This document shows positions 44,368 to 52,472 of a DNA stretch of 64,000 nt, piece after piece (position 1 is the stretch's first letter; every line of letters starts with the position of its first letter). The notes under the pieces were generated by a model. The model worked only from the letters and a program-made list of their open reading frames with translations. It ran no database searches and was not told the DNA's origin. Position numbers and translations under genes: made by a program. This DNA comes from Herbaspirillum sp. GW103 (GTDB lineage: Bacteria > Pseudomonadota > Gammaproteobacteria > Burkholderiales > Burkholderiaceae_D): NCBI RefSeq assembly GCF_000261365.1, contig NZ_AJVC01000003.1, positions 1,736,001-1,800,000 of the forward strand. Direction: 5' to 3'.

Positions 44368-45765
44368 TCAGCTTGCCTGCTCCAGCAAGCTGGCCATGGC
44401 GGCGGTAAATCGCGGGTCTGACAGCAGGCCGACATTGAAACGCGACCACGGGACGCTGTGCTCGGGATCGACGTGGAAGATGCTGCCCGGCGCCAGCACC
44501 ACATGATGCGCCATGAGGCCCCGGGCCAGTTGCCTGGCATCGGCAAAGCCGGGAAATCTCGCCCACAGGTACATGGATTGCTGGGGCGCACAGAACAGTT
44601 GCGCCCCAAGCTGCTGCAACTGATGGCCGGCCGCTTCGGTGGCCTGCGCCAGACGGTCGCGCAGGCGCGCGGTGTGGCGGCTGAAGTGGCCATCGGACAG
44701 GATCACGTCCAGCGTGCGCTCGCAGTATTCGGAACTGCTCATGTGCACCAGCATCTTGATATCGGCCAGGTCGCTGGCCAGATCCCGATGGCAGGCAATG
44801 AAGCCCACCCGCAGCGCCGCCGAGACCGACTTGGAAAAGCTGCCGATATAGAGCGTTCGGCGCAACTGGTCCAGCGTGGCCACGCGCGGTGCGGTGGCCG
44901 GCTTGAAGTCCGCGAAGGCATCGTTCTCCACGATCAGGGCATCGTAGCGGTCGGCCAGTTGCAGGATCTTGTGGGCCTTGTGGGGCGAGGTGTCCGAGGC
45001 CGTGGGATTGTGCCCCAGCGACTGGGTGAAGAACAGCAAGGGCTTGCCCGCCACCTGCAGTTCACGCTCCAGGGCCTCAATGTCCGGCCCGTCCGGGTGG
45101 CGCGGGATGCCGATGATGCGGGCACCGGAAAGCTTGAGCTTGCCGTACAACATGTAGTAGCCCGGTTCATCGACCAGCACCCGGTCCCCCGGGCCAATGA
45201 AGTTGCGGATCACGATGTCGAGTGCCTGGTTGGCACCGTGGGTCAGCACGATCTGGCTGGTCGCGGCCTCGATCCCATGCTGCGCGAGCTTGTGCACCAG
45301 GTGCTGGCGCAGCGGCAGGTAGCCGAAGCGGCTGCCGTAGCCGAACAGCGCGCCCATGCCGGTGCGCACTACCTTCTGATGGAACTTGTCCAGCCGCACG
45401 TCATGCAGCCATTCCACCGGCGGAAAGCCATCGCCCAGGCGCAGATGACCGGGGTCGTGCTTCAACTGCTCACGCATGAGCCAGACCACGTCCATGGCAC
45501 GGCTGAGACTGCCCTCCTCCTCTTCCTTGGGACGCGGCGGCGTGGCGCACACGAAGAAGCCCGAGCCGCGCCGGGGCTCGACCACGCCCTGCGCCGTCAA
45601 CTCCTCGAAGACATTGACGATGGTGTTCTTGGCGCAGTCATGCTGCGCCGACAGCGCGCGGATCGACGGCAGACGGCTGCCGGGCGCATAGGCGCCCTCG
45701 GCGATCTGGCGGCGGATCAGTTCCACCAGTGTCCGGGTCAGGGTGAGGGTCTGGGCTGGGGCCAT
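44368..45765 (-). CDS. MocR-type regulator (GntR DNA-binding domain fused to an aminotransferase domain)
   Basis: 465 residues. The N-terminal GntR winged helix (about 8-75) reads [24 protein letters not shown], followed by [24 protein letters not shown] linker leads to a fold-type I aminotransferase-like domain (about 110-460) with [14 protein letters not shown] and the PLP lysine in [15 protein letters not shown] intact, so PLP or an adduct is the likely signal. The gene faces the HMG-CoA reductase across 181 bp that hold a perfect inverted repeat, so it should regulate that cluster and itself. Start ATG at 45765. Confidence 0.92.
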   Translation of the reverse strand: MAPAQTLTLTRTLVELIRRQIAEGAYAPGSRLPSIRALSAQHDCAKNTIVNVFEELTAQGVVEPRRGSGFFVCATPPRPKEEEEGSLSRAMDVVWLMREQLKHDPGHLRLGDGFPPVEWLHDVRLDKFHQKVVRTGMGALFGYGSRFGYLPLRQHLVHKLAQHGIEAATSQIVLTHGANQALDIVIRNFIGPGDRVLVDEPGYYMLYGKLKLSGARIIGIPRHPDGPDIEALERELQVAGKPLLFFTQSLGHNPTASDTSPHKAHKILQLADRYDALIVENDAFADFKPATAPRVATLDQLRRTLYIGSFSKSVSAALRVGFIACHRDLASDLADIKMLVHMSSSEYCERTLDVILSDGHFSRHTARLRDRLAQATEAAGHQLQQLGAQLFCAPQQSMYLWARFPGFADARQLARGLMAHHVVLAPGSIFHVDPEHSVPWSRFNVGLLSDPRFTAAMASLLEQAS

Positions 45766-45803
45766 GGGTGATCGAATCTTGCTGCAATGCAAAGGGATTG
45801 TCC

Positions 45804-45842
45804 TGGGTACAGTTGCATCACTGTTGGCGCCAACTGTACCCA
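45804..45842. promoter_or_regulatory. 12-bp perfect inverted repeat between the MocR gene and HMG-CoA reductase
   Basis: Arms TGGGTACAGTTG (45804-45815) and CAACTGTACCCA (45831-45842) with a 15-bp spacer. Centre-to-centre spacing is 27 bp, between two and three helical turns. A third related half-site, GGTACACCC, lies at 45851-45859. GntR/MocR sites are often pairs of such elements. It is 38-76 bp upstream of the MocR start and about 105-143 bp upstream of the reductase start. Best candidate for the MocR operator. Confidence 0.65.
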
Positions 45843-45946
45843 TGCGCAATGGTACACCCTTGTTATTCTGCCAGCGCTGGAGAGGGCCGCTGCAAGCGCT
45901 GCCCTTTCACAAGCCTTCATATCACGACCAAAAGAGAGACAAGCGC

Positions 45947-47248
45947 ATGCACAGTGACACCCACTCCGCCAGCGATTCGCGACTGCCCGGATTCCGCACC
46001 CTGACCCCGCCCCAACGCCTGGCCGAAATCGCCCGACTGGCCGGACTGGGAGAAGGCGAGCAAGCCTTGCTGGGCCAACCTGGCGGCCTGCCGCTGGGCA
46101 CGGCCGATGGCATGATCGAGAACGTGGTCGGCACCTTCCAGCTGCCGCTGGGCGTGGCGGGCTACTTCCAGCTCAACGGCCGCGACGTGCTGGTGCCGAT
46201 GGCCGTCGAGGAACCCTCGGTGGTGGCCGCTGCCTCCTTCATGGCCAAGCTGGTGCGCGCCTGCGGCGGCTTCCAGACCTCCAGCAGTACACCCCTCATG
46301 CGCGCCCAGATCCAGCTGCTCGGCGTGACCGATCCGCATGGAGCGCGGCTGGCCATCCTCAAGGACCGCCAGGCCATCATCGACATCGCCAACAGCCGTG
46401 ACAAGGTGCTCAACGACCTCGGCGGCGGGTGCCGGGACATTGAAGTCCACGTCTTCCCGGACACCCGGCGTGGCGCCATGGTGGTGACCCACCTGATCGT
46501 GGACGTGCGCGACGCCATGGGCGCCAATACCGTCAACACCATGGCCGAGGCGGTGGCCGGGCATATCGAGGAGATCACCGGCGGCAAGGTGCGGCTGCGC
46601 ATCCTCTCCAACCTGGCCGACCTGCGCCTGGCGCGAGCCAGGGTGAAGGTTTCTGCAGAGGTCCTCGCCACCAGCGCTTACAGCGGCGAGGAAGTCATCG
46701 ATGGCATCGTCGATGCGTATGAATTTGCTGCCGTCGACCCCTACCGCGCGGCCACCCACAACAAGGGCATCATGAACGGCATCGATCCGGTCATCGTCGC
46801 CACCGGCAATGACTGGCGCGCGGTGGAAGCCGGCGCCCACGCCTACGCCTGCCGTCATGGCCGCTACACTTCGCTGACGCACTGGGAAATTGCTGCCGAT
46901 GGCGACCTGGTCGGCACCCTGGAGATTCCCATGCCGGTCGGTTTGGTAGGGGGCGCCACCAAGACCCATCCGGCGGCGCGCGCCGCGCTCAAGATCCTGG
47001 GCGTGCAATCCGCACAGGAACTGGCCGAGGTCGCGGTGGCCGTGGGCCTGGCGCAGAACATGGCGGCCCTGCGCGCACTGGCGACCGAAGGTATCCAGCG
47101 CGGCCACATGGCGCTGCATGCGCGCAACATCGCGCTGGCCGCCGGCGCCGAAGCGCACGAGATGGACTGGCTGGTCCAGCAAATGGTGGCGCGCCACGAT
47201 GTGCGCGTGGATTACGCCAAATCGCTGCTGGCCGAGCGCCGCGGCTGA
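45947..47248 (+). CDS. mvaA: Class II (degradative-type) hydroxymethylglutaryl-CoA reductase
   Basis: 433 residues closely resembling the Pseudomonas mevalonii enzyme, which oxidises mevalonate with NAD and CoA to HMG-CoA. The catalytic elements are present: Glu89 in VEEPSV, Lys273 in [11 protein letters not shown], Asp289 in ATGNDWRA and the His segment [22 protein letters not shown] is a further signature. The start ATG at 45947 has an AGAGAG site. Since ispD and ispF show MEP-pathway isoprenoid synthesis, a catabolic role is likely. HMG-CoA lyase (mvaB) is not next to it; the nearby genes are a periplasmic binding protein and a transporter. Confidence 0.95.
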   Translation: MHSDTHSASDSRLPGFRTLTPPQRLAEIARLAGLGEGEQALLGQPGGLPLGTADGMIENVVGTFQLPLGVAGYFQLNGRDVLVPMAVEEPSVVAAASFMAKLVRACGGFQTSSSTPLMRAQIQLLGVTDPHGARLAILKDRQAIIDIANSRDKVLNDLGGGCRDIEVHVFPDTRRGAMVVTHLIVDVRDAMGANTVNTMAEAVAGHIEEITGGKVRLRILSNLADLRLARARVKVSAEVLATSAYSGEEVIDGIVDAYEFAAVDPYRAATHNKGIMNGIDPVIVATGNDWRAVEAGAHAYACRHGRYTSLTHWEIAADGDLVGTLEIPMPVGLVGGATKTHPAARAALKILGVQSAQELAEVAVAVGLAQNMAALRALATEGIQRGHMALHARNIALAAGAEAHEMDWLVQQMVARHDVRVDYAKSLLAERRG

Positions 47249-47261
47249 AGCAATGACACAG

Positions 47262-47297
47262 CTCAAGCAACTCAAGCAACTCAAGCAACTCAAGCAG
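47262..47297 (+). repeat. Four tandem 9-bp repeats between mvaA and the binding-protein gene
   Basis: CTCAAGCAA repeated four times (47262, 47271, 47280 and 47289, the last copy ending in G). It starts 13 bp after the mvaA stop. In the frame of the downstream gene it would encode repeated Leu-Lys-Gln if an in-frame ATG at 47253 were used, but the signal peptide and ribosome-binding site argue for the ATG at 47355. Likely a slippage-prone spacer. Confidence 0.7.
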
Positions 47298-47354
47298 CGA
47301 CAAGCGCATGACCCCGAGCCGCCCAGCGGCCAATCAAGACGAGGAGACAAACGC

Positions 47355-48569
47355 ATGATCCCATCGAGCAAGCTGCGCAAGCTGGCAGCCGCCTGTGCCA
47401 TCGCAGGCATGTTTTCGGGCCCGGCCTGGGCCCAGGTATCCGATGACGTGGTACGCATCGGTTTCATCACCGACATGTCCGGCCCCTATGCCGACACCGA
47501 CGGCCTGGGCGGACTGGAAGCGATCCGCATGGCGGTGGCCGACCATGGTGGCAAGGTGCTGGGCAAGCCCATCGAGATCCTCTCGGCGGACCACCAGAAC
47601 AAGGCCGACATCGCCGCCACCCGCGCCCGCGAATGGGCCGACGAACGCGGCCTGGACATGCTCATCGGCGGCGTCAATTCGGCCACGGCCTTGTCGATGA
47701 ACAAGGTGATGGCCGAGAAGAAGCGCGTCTACATCAACATCGGAGCCGGCACCGCGCGCCTGACCAACGAGGAATGCACCCCCTACACCGTGCACTACGA
47801 ATATGACACCGTGGCCCTGGCCAAGGGCACGGCCAGCGCGGTGATCAAGCAGGGCGGGAAGTCCTGGTTCTTCCTGGTGGCGGACTATGCCTTCGGCCAT
47901 TCGCTGGCCAATGACACCAGCGCGGTGGTCAAGGCCAGCGGCGGGACGGTGGTCGGTTCGATCAAGCATCCGCCGCAGTCCTCGGACCTGTCGTCCTTCC
48001 TGCTGCAGGCGCAGGCCTCCAAGGCACAGATTCTGGGTCTGGCCAATGCGGGGGAGGACACCGTCAATTCCATCAAGGCCGCCAAGGAATTCGGCGTGAC
48101 CAAGACCATGAAGCTGGTGGGTCTGCTCATGGTCATCAACGACATCCACGCCCTGGGACTGGCCAATGCCGAGGGTCTGATGATGACCGACAGCTGGTAC
48201 TGGGACAAGGACGAACCTTCGCGCAAGTTTGCCGAGCGTTTCTTCCAGAAGATGAAGAAAATGCCCAGTACCCACCAGGCGGCGGCCTATTCGGCCACCA
48301 TGACCTATCTGAAGGCGGTGGAGGCGGTCGGCACCGATGATTCCACCAAGGTGATGGCGCAATTGAAGAGGGCCCGCATCGATGATTTCTACAACAAGGG
48401 CTACATCCGCGCCGATGGACGCAACATCCACGACATGTACCTGTACCAGGTGAAGTCACCGGCCGAGTCCAAGAAGCCCTGGGATTACCTGAAATTGCTG
48501 GAAACCATCCCAGGTGAACAAGCCTTCACCAGCGTGGCGGATTCCAAGTGCAGTCTGCTCAAGCAATGA
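47355..48569 (+). CDS. Periplasmic substrate-binding protein (branched-chain amino acid type ABC family)
   Basis: 404-residue precursor. Signal peptide 1-26 (basic start IPSSKLRK, hydrophobic core, cleavage after GPAWA). The mature protein has the Peripla_BP_6 fold, starting VVRIGFITDMSGPYADTDGLGGLEAIRMAV, with ILSADHQNKADIAATRAREW in the first lobe. No permease or ATPase gene is adjacent, so it either works with a transporter elsewhere or acts as a sensor. It follows mvaA by 106 bp and is probably co-transcribed. The start is set by GAGGAG before ATG 47355. The ligand is unknown; mevalonate or a related hydroxy acid is possible by context. Confidence 0.88.
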   Translation: MIPSSKLRKLAAACAIAGMFSGPAWAQVSDDVVRIGFITDMSGPYADTDGLGGLEAIRMAVADHGGKVLGKPIEILSADHQNKADIAATRAREWADERGLDMLIGGVNSATALSMNKVMAEKKRVYINIGAGTARLTNEECTPYTVHYEYDTVALAKGTASAVIKQGGKSWFFLVADYAFGHSLANDTSAVVKASGGTVVGSIKHPPQSSDLSSFLLQAQASKAQILGLANAGEDTVNSIKAAKEFGVTKTMKLVGLLMVINDIHALGLANAEGLMMTDSWYWDKDEPSRKFAERFFQKMKKMPSTHQAAAYSATMTYLKAVEAVGTDDSTKVMAQLKRARIDDFYNKGYIRADGRNIHDMYLYQVKSPAESKKPWDYLKLLETIPGEQAFTSVADSKCSLLKQ

Positions 48570-48941
48570 TGGCAAGGTGAAGTTTCAGAGCAAAACCTGC
48601 GGGCCCTGGCCGGCCGGCAGGTTCAGCAGTTGGAGGGCGGGACCTGCGGGGCGGGTCTCGCCCTTCATGCTTGATCTGCCGGGTGGACGACCTGGCGCTT
48701 CCTTGACGATCCGTGCGCTCTTTACATCAACGACTTGCCTTGACCGGGTCTTGCACCTACTCTTGCAAGCGCCCTGCTCGTCTGGCGCATCGATCCGGAT
48801 GCCTCAACGGTGACAGGGCACACAATATTGCACACGGTCATCCGTCAGCGCAGACACAGCGCCCGGCCATCGGTACATCGCTACCCGTGCGGCGATGAAC
48901 CCGCTGACCAGCCGGTCAGACCCCTACGCCAAGGAGCCCCT
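48570..48941. other. Gene-free stretch between the binding-protein and MFS genes
   Basis: 372 bp with GC-rich direct and inverted short repeats but no convincing gene or clear terminator. The MFS frame remains open through part of it, but its likely start is the TTG at 48942. It may contain a promoter for the MFS gene. Confidence 0.5.
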
Positions 48942-50228
48942 TTGAGTCAGTCCCCTCCCCGCCCACCCGCCAGCACCGCCGCCCCGGCGGGTTTCACACG
49001 CTACCAGAAGACCGTGGTCGGGCTGCTGGCCTTTCTGCAATTTGCGGTCATTCTCGATTTCATGCTGATGTCACCGCTGGGTGCGGTGATCATGCCGGCC
49101 ATGCAGATCACGCCGCAACAGTTCGGGCTGGTGGTCTCCGCCTACGCCTTCAGCGCCGGCGCCTCCGGCCTGCTCACGGCCGGCTTTGCCGATCGCTTTG
49201 ATCGCAAGCGGCTGCTGCTGTTCTTCTATGGCGGTTTCGTGCTGGGTACGGTCTGGTGCGGCCTGGCGCAGAGTTTCGAAAGCCTGCTGCTCGCGCGCAT
49301 CGTCACGGGCCTGTTCGGCGGCGTGATCGGCTCCATCACGCTGGCCATTGCCACCGACCTGTTTGCACCGCAGCTGCGCGGGCGCGTCATGGGGGTCATC
49401 CAGACTTCCTTTGCGGCCAGCCAGGTGCTGGGCATTCCGATCGGGCTCTATCTGTCCAATCGCTGGAACTGGCATGTGCCGTTCCTGGCCATGGCTGCTC
49501 TGGGCGCCGTGGGCGGCATCGTGGTCAGCATCAAGATGCAGCCGGTGGATGGCCACCTCAAACTCAAGCAGGAGCACACGGCCTGGATGCACCTGTATCA
49601 CACCCTCACCGAGCCCCGCTACCTGTTCGCCTTTGCCACCACTGCCCTGCTGATGACGGGCGGCTTCATGCTCATGCCCTTCAGCAGCGCCTATCTGGTC
49701 GGCAACCTGGGCATCGATCTGCACCACCTGCCCACGGTCTACCTGGTGACCGGACTGTGCACCATCGCCTTCGGTCCGCTCATCGGTCGGGCCGCCGACA
49801 AGGTGGGCAAGTTCCGGGTCTTCGTCTTCGGTGCCGTACTGTCCATCGTCATGGTGCTGATCTACACGCACCTGGGGCCGGTCACGGTTCCCATGATCGT
49901 GCTGGTCAATGCGGTCTTGTTCCTGGGGATCTTTTCACGCATGATCCCGTTCCAGGCGCTGGTCGCCTCGGTGCCGGTGCCGCAGCAGCGCGGCTCCTTC
50001 AACGCCATCAGCGCATCGATCCAGCAACTCTCGGGCGGGGTGGCCTCGGTCGTGGCGGGCCATATCGTCACACTCGGCCCGCAGGGCCAGTTGCAGCATT
50101 TTGATGTGGTGGGCTATGTCATCGTGGGAACCACGCTGCTGGCGTCAGCCCTGGTGTGGCGCCTGAACCGCGAGGTGCAGGCAGGTACTGTCAACGTGGC
50201 GGCCAGCGCGCCTGCCACGGGACGCTGA
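48942..50228 (+). CDS. MFS transporter
   Basis: 428 residues with twelve hydrophobic segments. The first is VVGLLAFLQFAVILDFMLMSPLG; the family loop 2-3 motif reads GFADRFDRKRLLLFF. A basic central loop separates the halves. The start is TTG at 48942, because AAGGAG lies six bases before it and the N-terminus is short; the longer upstream frame has no membrane-protein character. The segment LDFMLMSPLGAVIMP resembles drug or sugar efflux-type MFS proteins. Its place behind mvaA hints at transport of mevalonate or a breakdown product, but this is unproven. Confidence 0.86.
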   Translation: MSQSPPRPPASTAAPAGFTRYQKTVVGLLAFLQFAVILDFMLMSPLGAVIMPAMQITPQQFGLVVSAYAFSAGASGLLTAGFADRFDRKRLLLFFYGGFVLGTVWCGLAQSFESLLLARIVTGLFGGVIGSITLAIATDLFAPQLRGRVMGVIQTSFAASQVLGIPIGLYLSNRWNWHVPFLAMAALGAVGGIVVSIKMQPVDGHLKLKQEHTAWMHLYHTLTEPRYLFAFATTALLMTGGFMLMPFSSAYLVGNLGIDLHHLPTVYLVTGLCTIAFGPLIGRAADKVGKFRVFVFGAVLSIVMVLIYTHLGPVTVPMIVLVNAVLFLGIFSRMIPFQALVASVPVPQQRGSFNAISASIQQLSGGVASVVAGHIVTLGPQGQLQHFDVVGYVIVGTTLLASALVWRLNREVQAGTVNVAASAPATGR

Positions 50229-50234
50229 ACGCGC

Positions 50235-50570
50235 TCAGGCCGCGCTGCGGCCGGCATAGCTGGCCAGGATGCGGATGATCTCGCGCCCCTGGACATCGAT
50301 ACGGCAATAATTATCGACCAGTTGCCGGACGTCGTTATCGCTCTCCCGGGGCAGTACCTCGGGTTCGTTGCCGGTAAGCAGCCAGTTGATGTCGACCGCA
50401 AATTCGCGATAGAGCTGCAGCAACAGTTCTCCCCCGGGCATGGCCTTGCCGGCTTCCAGCCAGCTGATGTGACCGGTGGACGTATTGAGGCGCTGCCCCA
50501 GCTCACGCTGGCTCAGGCCATGTGCGAGCCGGATTTCCTTGATCCGCCCACCGATTTCTTCACTGTACAT
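50235..50570 (-). CDS. XRE-family helix-turn-helix regulator (first of two)
   Basis: 111 residues. The N-terminal lambda-repressor-like HTH (about 5-65) reads GGRIKEIRLAHGLSQRELGQRLNTSTGHISWLEAGKAMPGGELLLQL, a strong match. The C-terminal part (about 70-111) has no recognised sensor domain. It ends 6 bp from the MFS stop, on the other strand, and is the last gene of the run that begins at the OmpA-like protein. The target is probably the local locus, by position. Confidence 0.85.
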   Translation of the reverse strand: MYSEEIGGRIKEIRLAHGLSQRELGQRLNTSTGHISWLEAGKAMPGGELLLQLYREFAVDINWLLTGNEPEVLPRESDNDVRQLVDNYCRIDVQGREIIRILASYAGRSAA

Positions 50571-50632
50571 ATGCTCTCCTCTGTACGGGCGAGCCCGTTT
50601 GCGCCGCCCGTATCCCCGTACGCAGGGCAGTT

Positions 50633-50661
50633 GCCCGCAGCGGCAAGCAGCCGCTGCGGGC
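50633..50661. repeat. Stable hairpin between the two XRE genes
   Basis: Perfect 12-bp arms GCCCGCAGCGGC (50633-50644) and GCCGCTGCGGGC (50650-50661) with a 5-base loop, 19 bp past the second XRE stop. There is no T-tract on either strand. A second inverted repeat, TACGGGC-N15-GCCCGTA, lies at 50584-50612. These could be mRNA-stability or attenuation structures or XRE binding sites. Confidence 0.6.
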
Positions 50662-50679
50662 CCACCTGGCCCTTGGTCT

Positions 50680-51084
50680 TCAACCGCTCCTGCTCACCAG
50701 GAAATTGGCCACTGCCATCACCAGGGATTTGCCACGCTCCGAGGCGCGGACATAATCCCCGATCAACACCTTCACGTGGAAGCCATGACGGGGTGGCATC
50801 TCCTTCTCCAGCCCGGTCAGCAGCCAGTTGATGTTGACGTCGAACTCCCGGTGCAGCGAGCGCAAAAAGCGTCCGCCCGGCATGCTGTGCCCCAGTTCAA
50901 CGCAGCTGATGTAGGCACCCGAAGTCCCCAGGCGGCTGGCGAAGTCGCGCTGGTTCAGGCCACTCAACATGCGCGTGGACTTGAGACGCTCACCGATGGC
51001 CTGCTTGCAGCACCGCATGGCATCCACCACGGGCGCTGCAGCGGGCGCTTCGGTCAGCGTCGACAGATCAGCAGGTTCATCCAT
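50680..51084 (-). CDS. XRE-family helix-turn-helix regulator (second of two)
   Basis: 134 residues: N-terminal extension (about 1-35), then an HTH (about 36-95) with QAIGERLKSTRMLSGLNQRDFASRLGTSGAYISCVELGHSMPGGRFLRSL. It is a sister of the neighbouring XRE protein (both have MPGG...FDVNINWLLTG or FAVDINWLLTG following the HTH), so the two probably arose by duplication. The ATG at 51084 is only 2 bp after the stop of the adhesin-associated gene upstream, so it is translationally linked to it. Confidence 0.85.
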   Translation of the reverse strand: MDEPADLSTLTEAPAAAPVVDAMRCCKQAIGERLKSTRMLSGLNQRDFASRLGTSGAYISCVELGHSMPGGRFLRSLHREFDVNINWLLTGLEKEMPPRHGFHVKVLIGDYVRASERGKSLVMAVANFLVSRSG

Positions 51085-51086
51085 CC

Positions 51087-51479
51087 TCAGCCTCCCAATG
51101 GAAATGCCGCACCGTGATCCCACTGCGGCAGCGGCCTGTCGTGCGCATGAGCCACATACAGATGCGCAGCGACACCGGAACCGGACTGGTTCAGGAAGTC
51201 GAACTGTTCACTCTGCATGAAGATCTGCTGAAGAGTCAGTACGCCATCACTGAACTCCAGGCGCCGGTTCGGGTTGACCAGCGCATCCAGCGCACCTTCC
51301 CGCAACAGGATCTGGCCGCCGCTGCGCAGCACCAGCAGGAGATCGATGCCCAGGCTGCGCACATCGCTGATGGTTTCGATGGAAATCTTGCGCAGGGCGG
51401 TGCCGGCCTGGGTCACATCCAGCGTATAGGTGGTCTTGCCGACCAGGGCGTCCTCGATGGAACTTGCGGCATCAGACAT
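51087..51479 (-). CDS. Small protein resembling the BapA/LapA adhesin prefix domain
   Basis: 130 residues, probably without a signal peptide. TYTLDVTQAGTALRKISI followed by VRSLGIDLLLVLRSGGQILLREGALDAL looks like the beta-rich prefix domain that opens very large type I secreted adhesins, here found alone. This is a resemblance, not a firm family match. It lies between the OmpA-like gene (9-bp gap upstream) and the second XRE gene (2-bp gap downstream), so all are probably one transcript. It may be a stand-alone accessory protein of the adhesin system. Confidence 0.6.
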   Translation of the reverse strand: MSDAASSIEDALVGKTTYTLDVTQAGTALRKISIETISDVRSLGIDLLLVLRSGGQILLREGALDALVNPNRRLEFSDGVLTLQQIFMQSEQFDFLNQSGSGVAAHLYVAHAHDRPLPQWDHGAAFPLGG

Positions 51480-51488
51480 CGGGCCTCC

Positions 51489-52340
51489 TCACTCGGTCTT
51501 CTGGATGCGGATTTCCAGCCCTTCCGTGCCACTCTGGCGCGCCGCAGGTACGGGTTCGATGCGCTGGCGGATACGGGCCGCCGGCACACCGATGGACAGC
51601 AGGTGGTTGCGCACCGCCACCACGCGATAGAAGGCCATGCGGTTGGACTCCGACAAGCCCTCCACGGCCGCCGAGGAAATGGTGAAGTTCTGTTCCACGC
51701 CGGGGTTCCATTCGAAGTGCTTGACGAAGGTCTCGTTCATGCGCCTGGCTTCGTCCGGATTCAGGTCCACGGTGCCTGGACGGAAGCGCACGATCAGCAC
51801 GCTGGGCCGCAAGGCAAACTGCTCCACGCCGGTGGGTAACGCTCCGGCCGTGCCGCTGGCGTTGAGTACGCGTTCGGAGGCTCCTTCCTTGGCCAGATCG
51901 GCTTCAGGCGTGGACTTCATGTTGTTGCCGCGTTCCTTCTGGTTGGGCTTCTCGACCTTGGCCAGGCCCGATGCCTTGAAACGCTGGTCGCTCTCGCGCA
52001 GCTTTTCCTTCAGCTCGGCCACGTCGGCCTTGTAGCGGACCTCGTTGTTGTTGAGCGTCTGGCGCATCTGCTCAATCTGGGCATGCAGCTCCTCGGCACT
52101 GGGGGTGACCGGCGTGAGCGCGTTGGGCCCCGGCAAGGCCTGGGGGAAAGGCTTGCCCGGCATTTCGATCTCGGTAGCCTTGCTGTCCTTGGCTTCGTCG
52201 CGCGCGCGCATGGAAAAATACATCACGGCCATGGCCAGGATGGCGATCAGAAGCAACAGGTACATGACCATGTTGACCATGGAATCGACGTAGCCTGGCC
52301 AGAAATTCTGCTCATCGGAATCTGCGGATTGCGCTGCCAT
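51489..52340 (-). CDS. OmpA/MotB-like protein with one N-terminal membrane helix
   Basis: 283 residues. N-terminal anchor at about 21-43 (MVNMVMYLLLLIAILAMAVMYF), a coiled-coil-prone segment (about 85-125, AEELHAQIEQMRQTLNNNEV then VAELKEKLRESDQRF) and an OmpA-like peptidoglycan-binding domain (about 165-283, RPGTVDLNPDEARRM and SESNRMAFYRVVAVRNHLLSIGV). MotB, ZorB and T1SS accessory proteins share this plan. No MotA/ZorA partner is adjacent, and the neighbours are adhesin-associated. The start at 52340 is chosen because AAGGAG lies just before it; MKEKK at 52355 would add five residues. Confidence 0.82.
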   Translation of the reverse strand: MAAQSADSDEQNFWPGYVDSMVNMVMYLLLLIAILAMAVMYFSMRARDEAKDSKATEIEMPGKPFPQALPGPNALTPVTPSAEELHAQIEQMRQTLNNNEVRYKADVAELKEKLRESDQRFKASGLAKVEKPNQKERGNNMKSTPEADLAKEGASERVLNASGTAGALPTGVEQFALRPSVLIVRFRPGTVDLNPDEARRMNETFVKHFEWNPGVEQNFTISSAAVEGLSESNRMAFYRVVAVRNHLLSIGVPAARIRQRIEPVPAARQSGTEGLEIRIQKTE

Positions 52341-52472
52341 TTTTTTCTCCTTCATCTGGTTTGAAAAACGCTGGACACGGCCTGCGGCCGGTCCGTCTGT
52401 GGGGCGCAGGCATCGGCCCCTCAAGGAGCCGATGCGCGTGCGTGTCAACGATCTCGGTCTAGGTCAGGGCCA

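Noticed and set aside
47253-47355. ATG at 47253 as start of the binding protein
   Set aside because: It would bury the signal peptide behind a repeat tail; the ATG at 47355 has a GAGGAG ribosome-binding site and a normal signal sequence.
45917-47476. 519-residue minus-strand frame opposite mvaA
   Set aside because: It is antisense to a fully recognised enzyme and shows no family features.
51489-52340. OmpA/MotB-like protein as ZorB of a Zorya defence system
   Set aside because: No ZorA (MotA/ExbB-like) partner or helicase lies next to it, and its neighbours are adhesin-associated genes.
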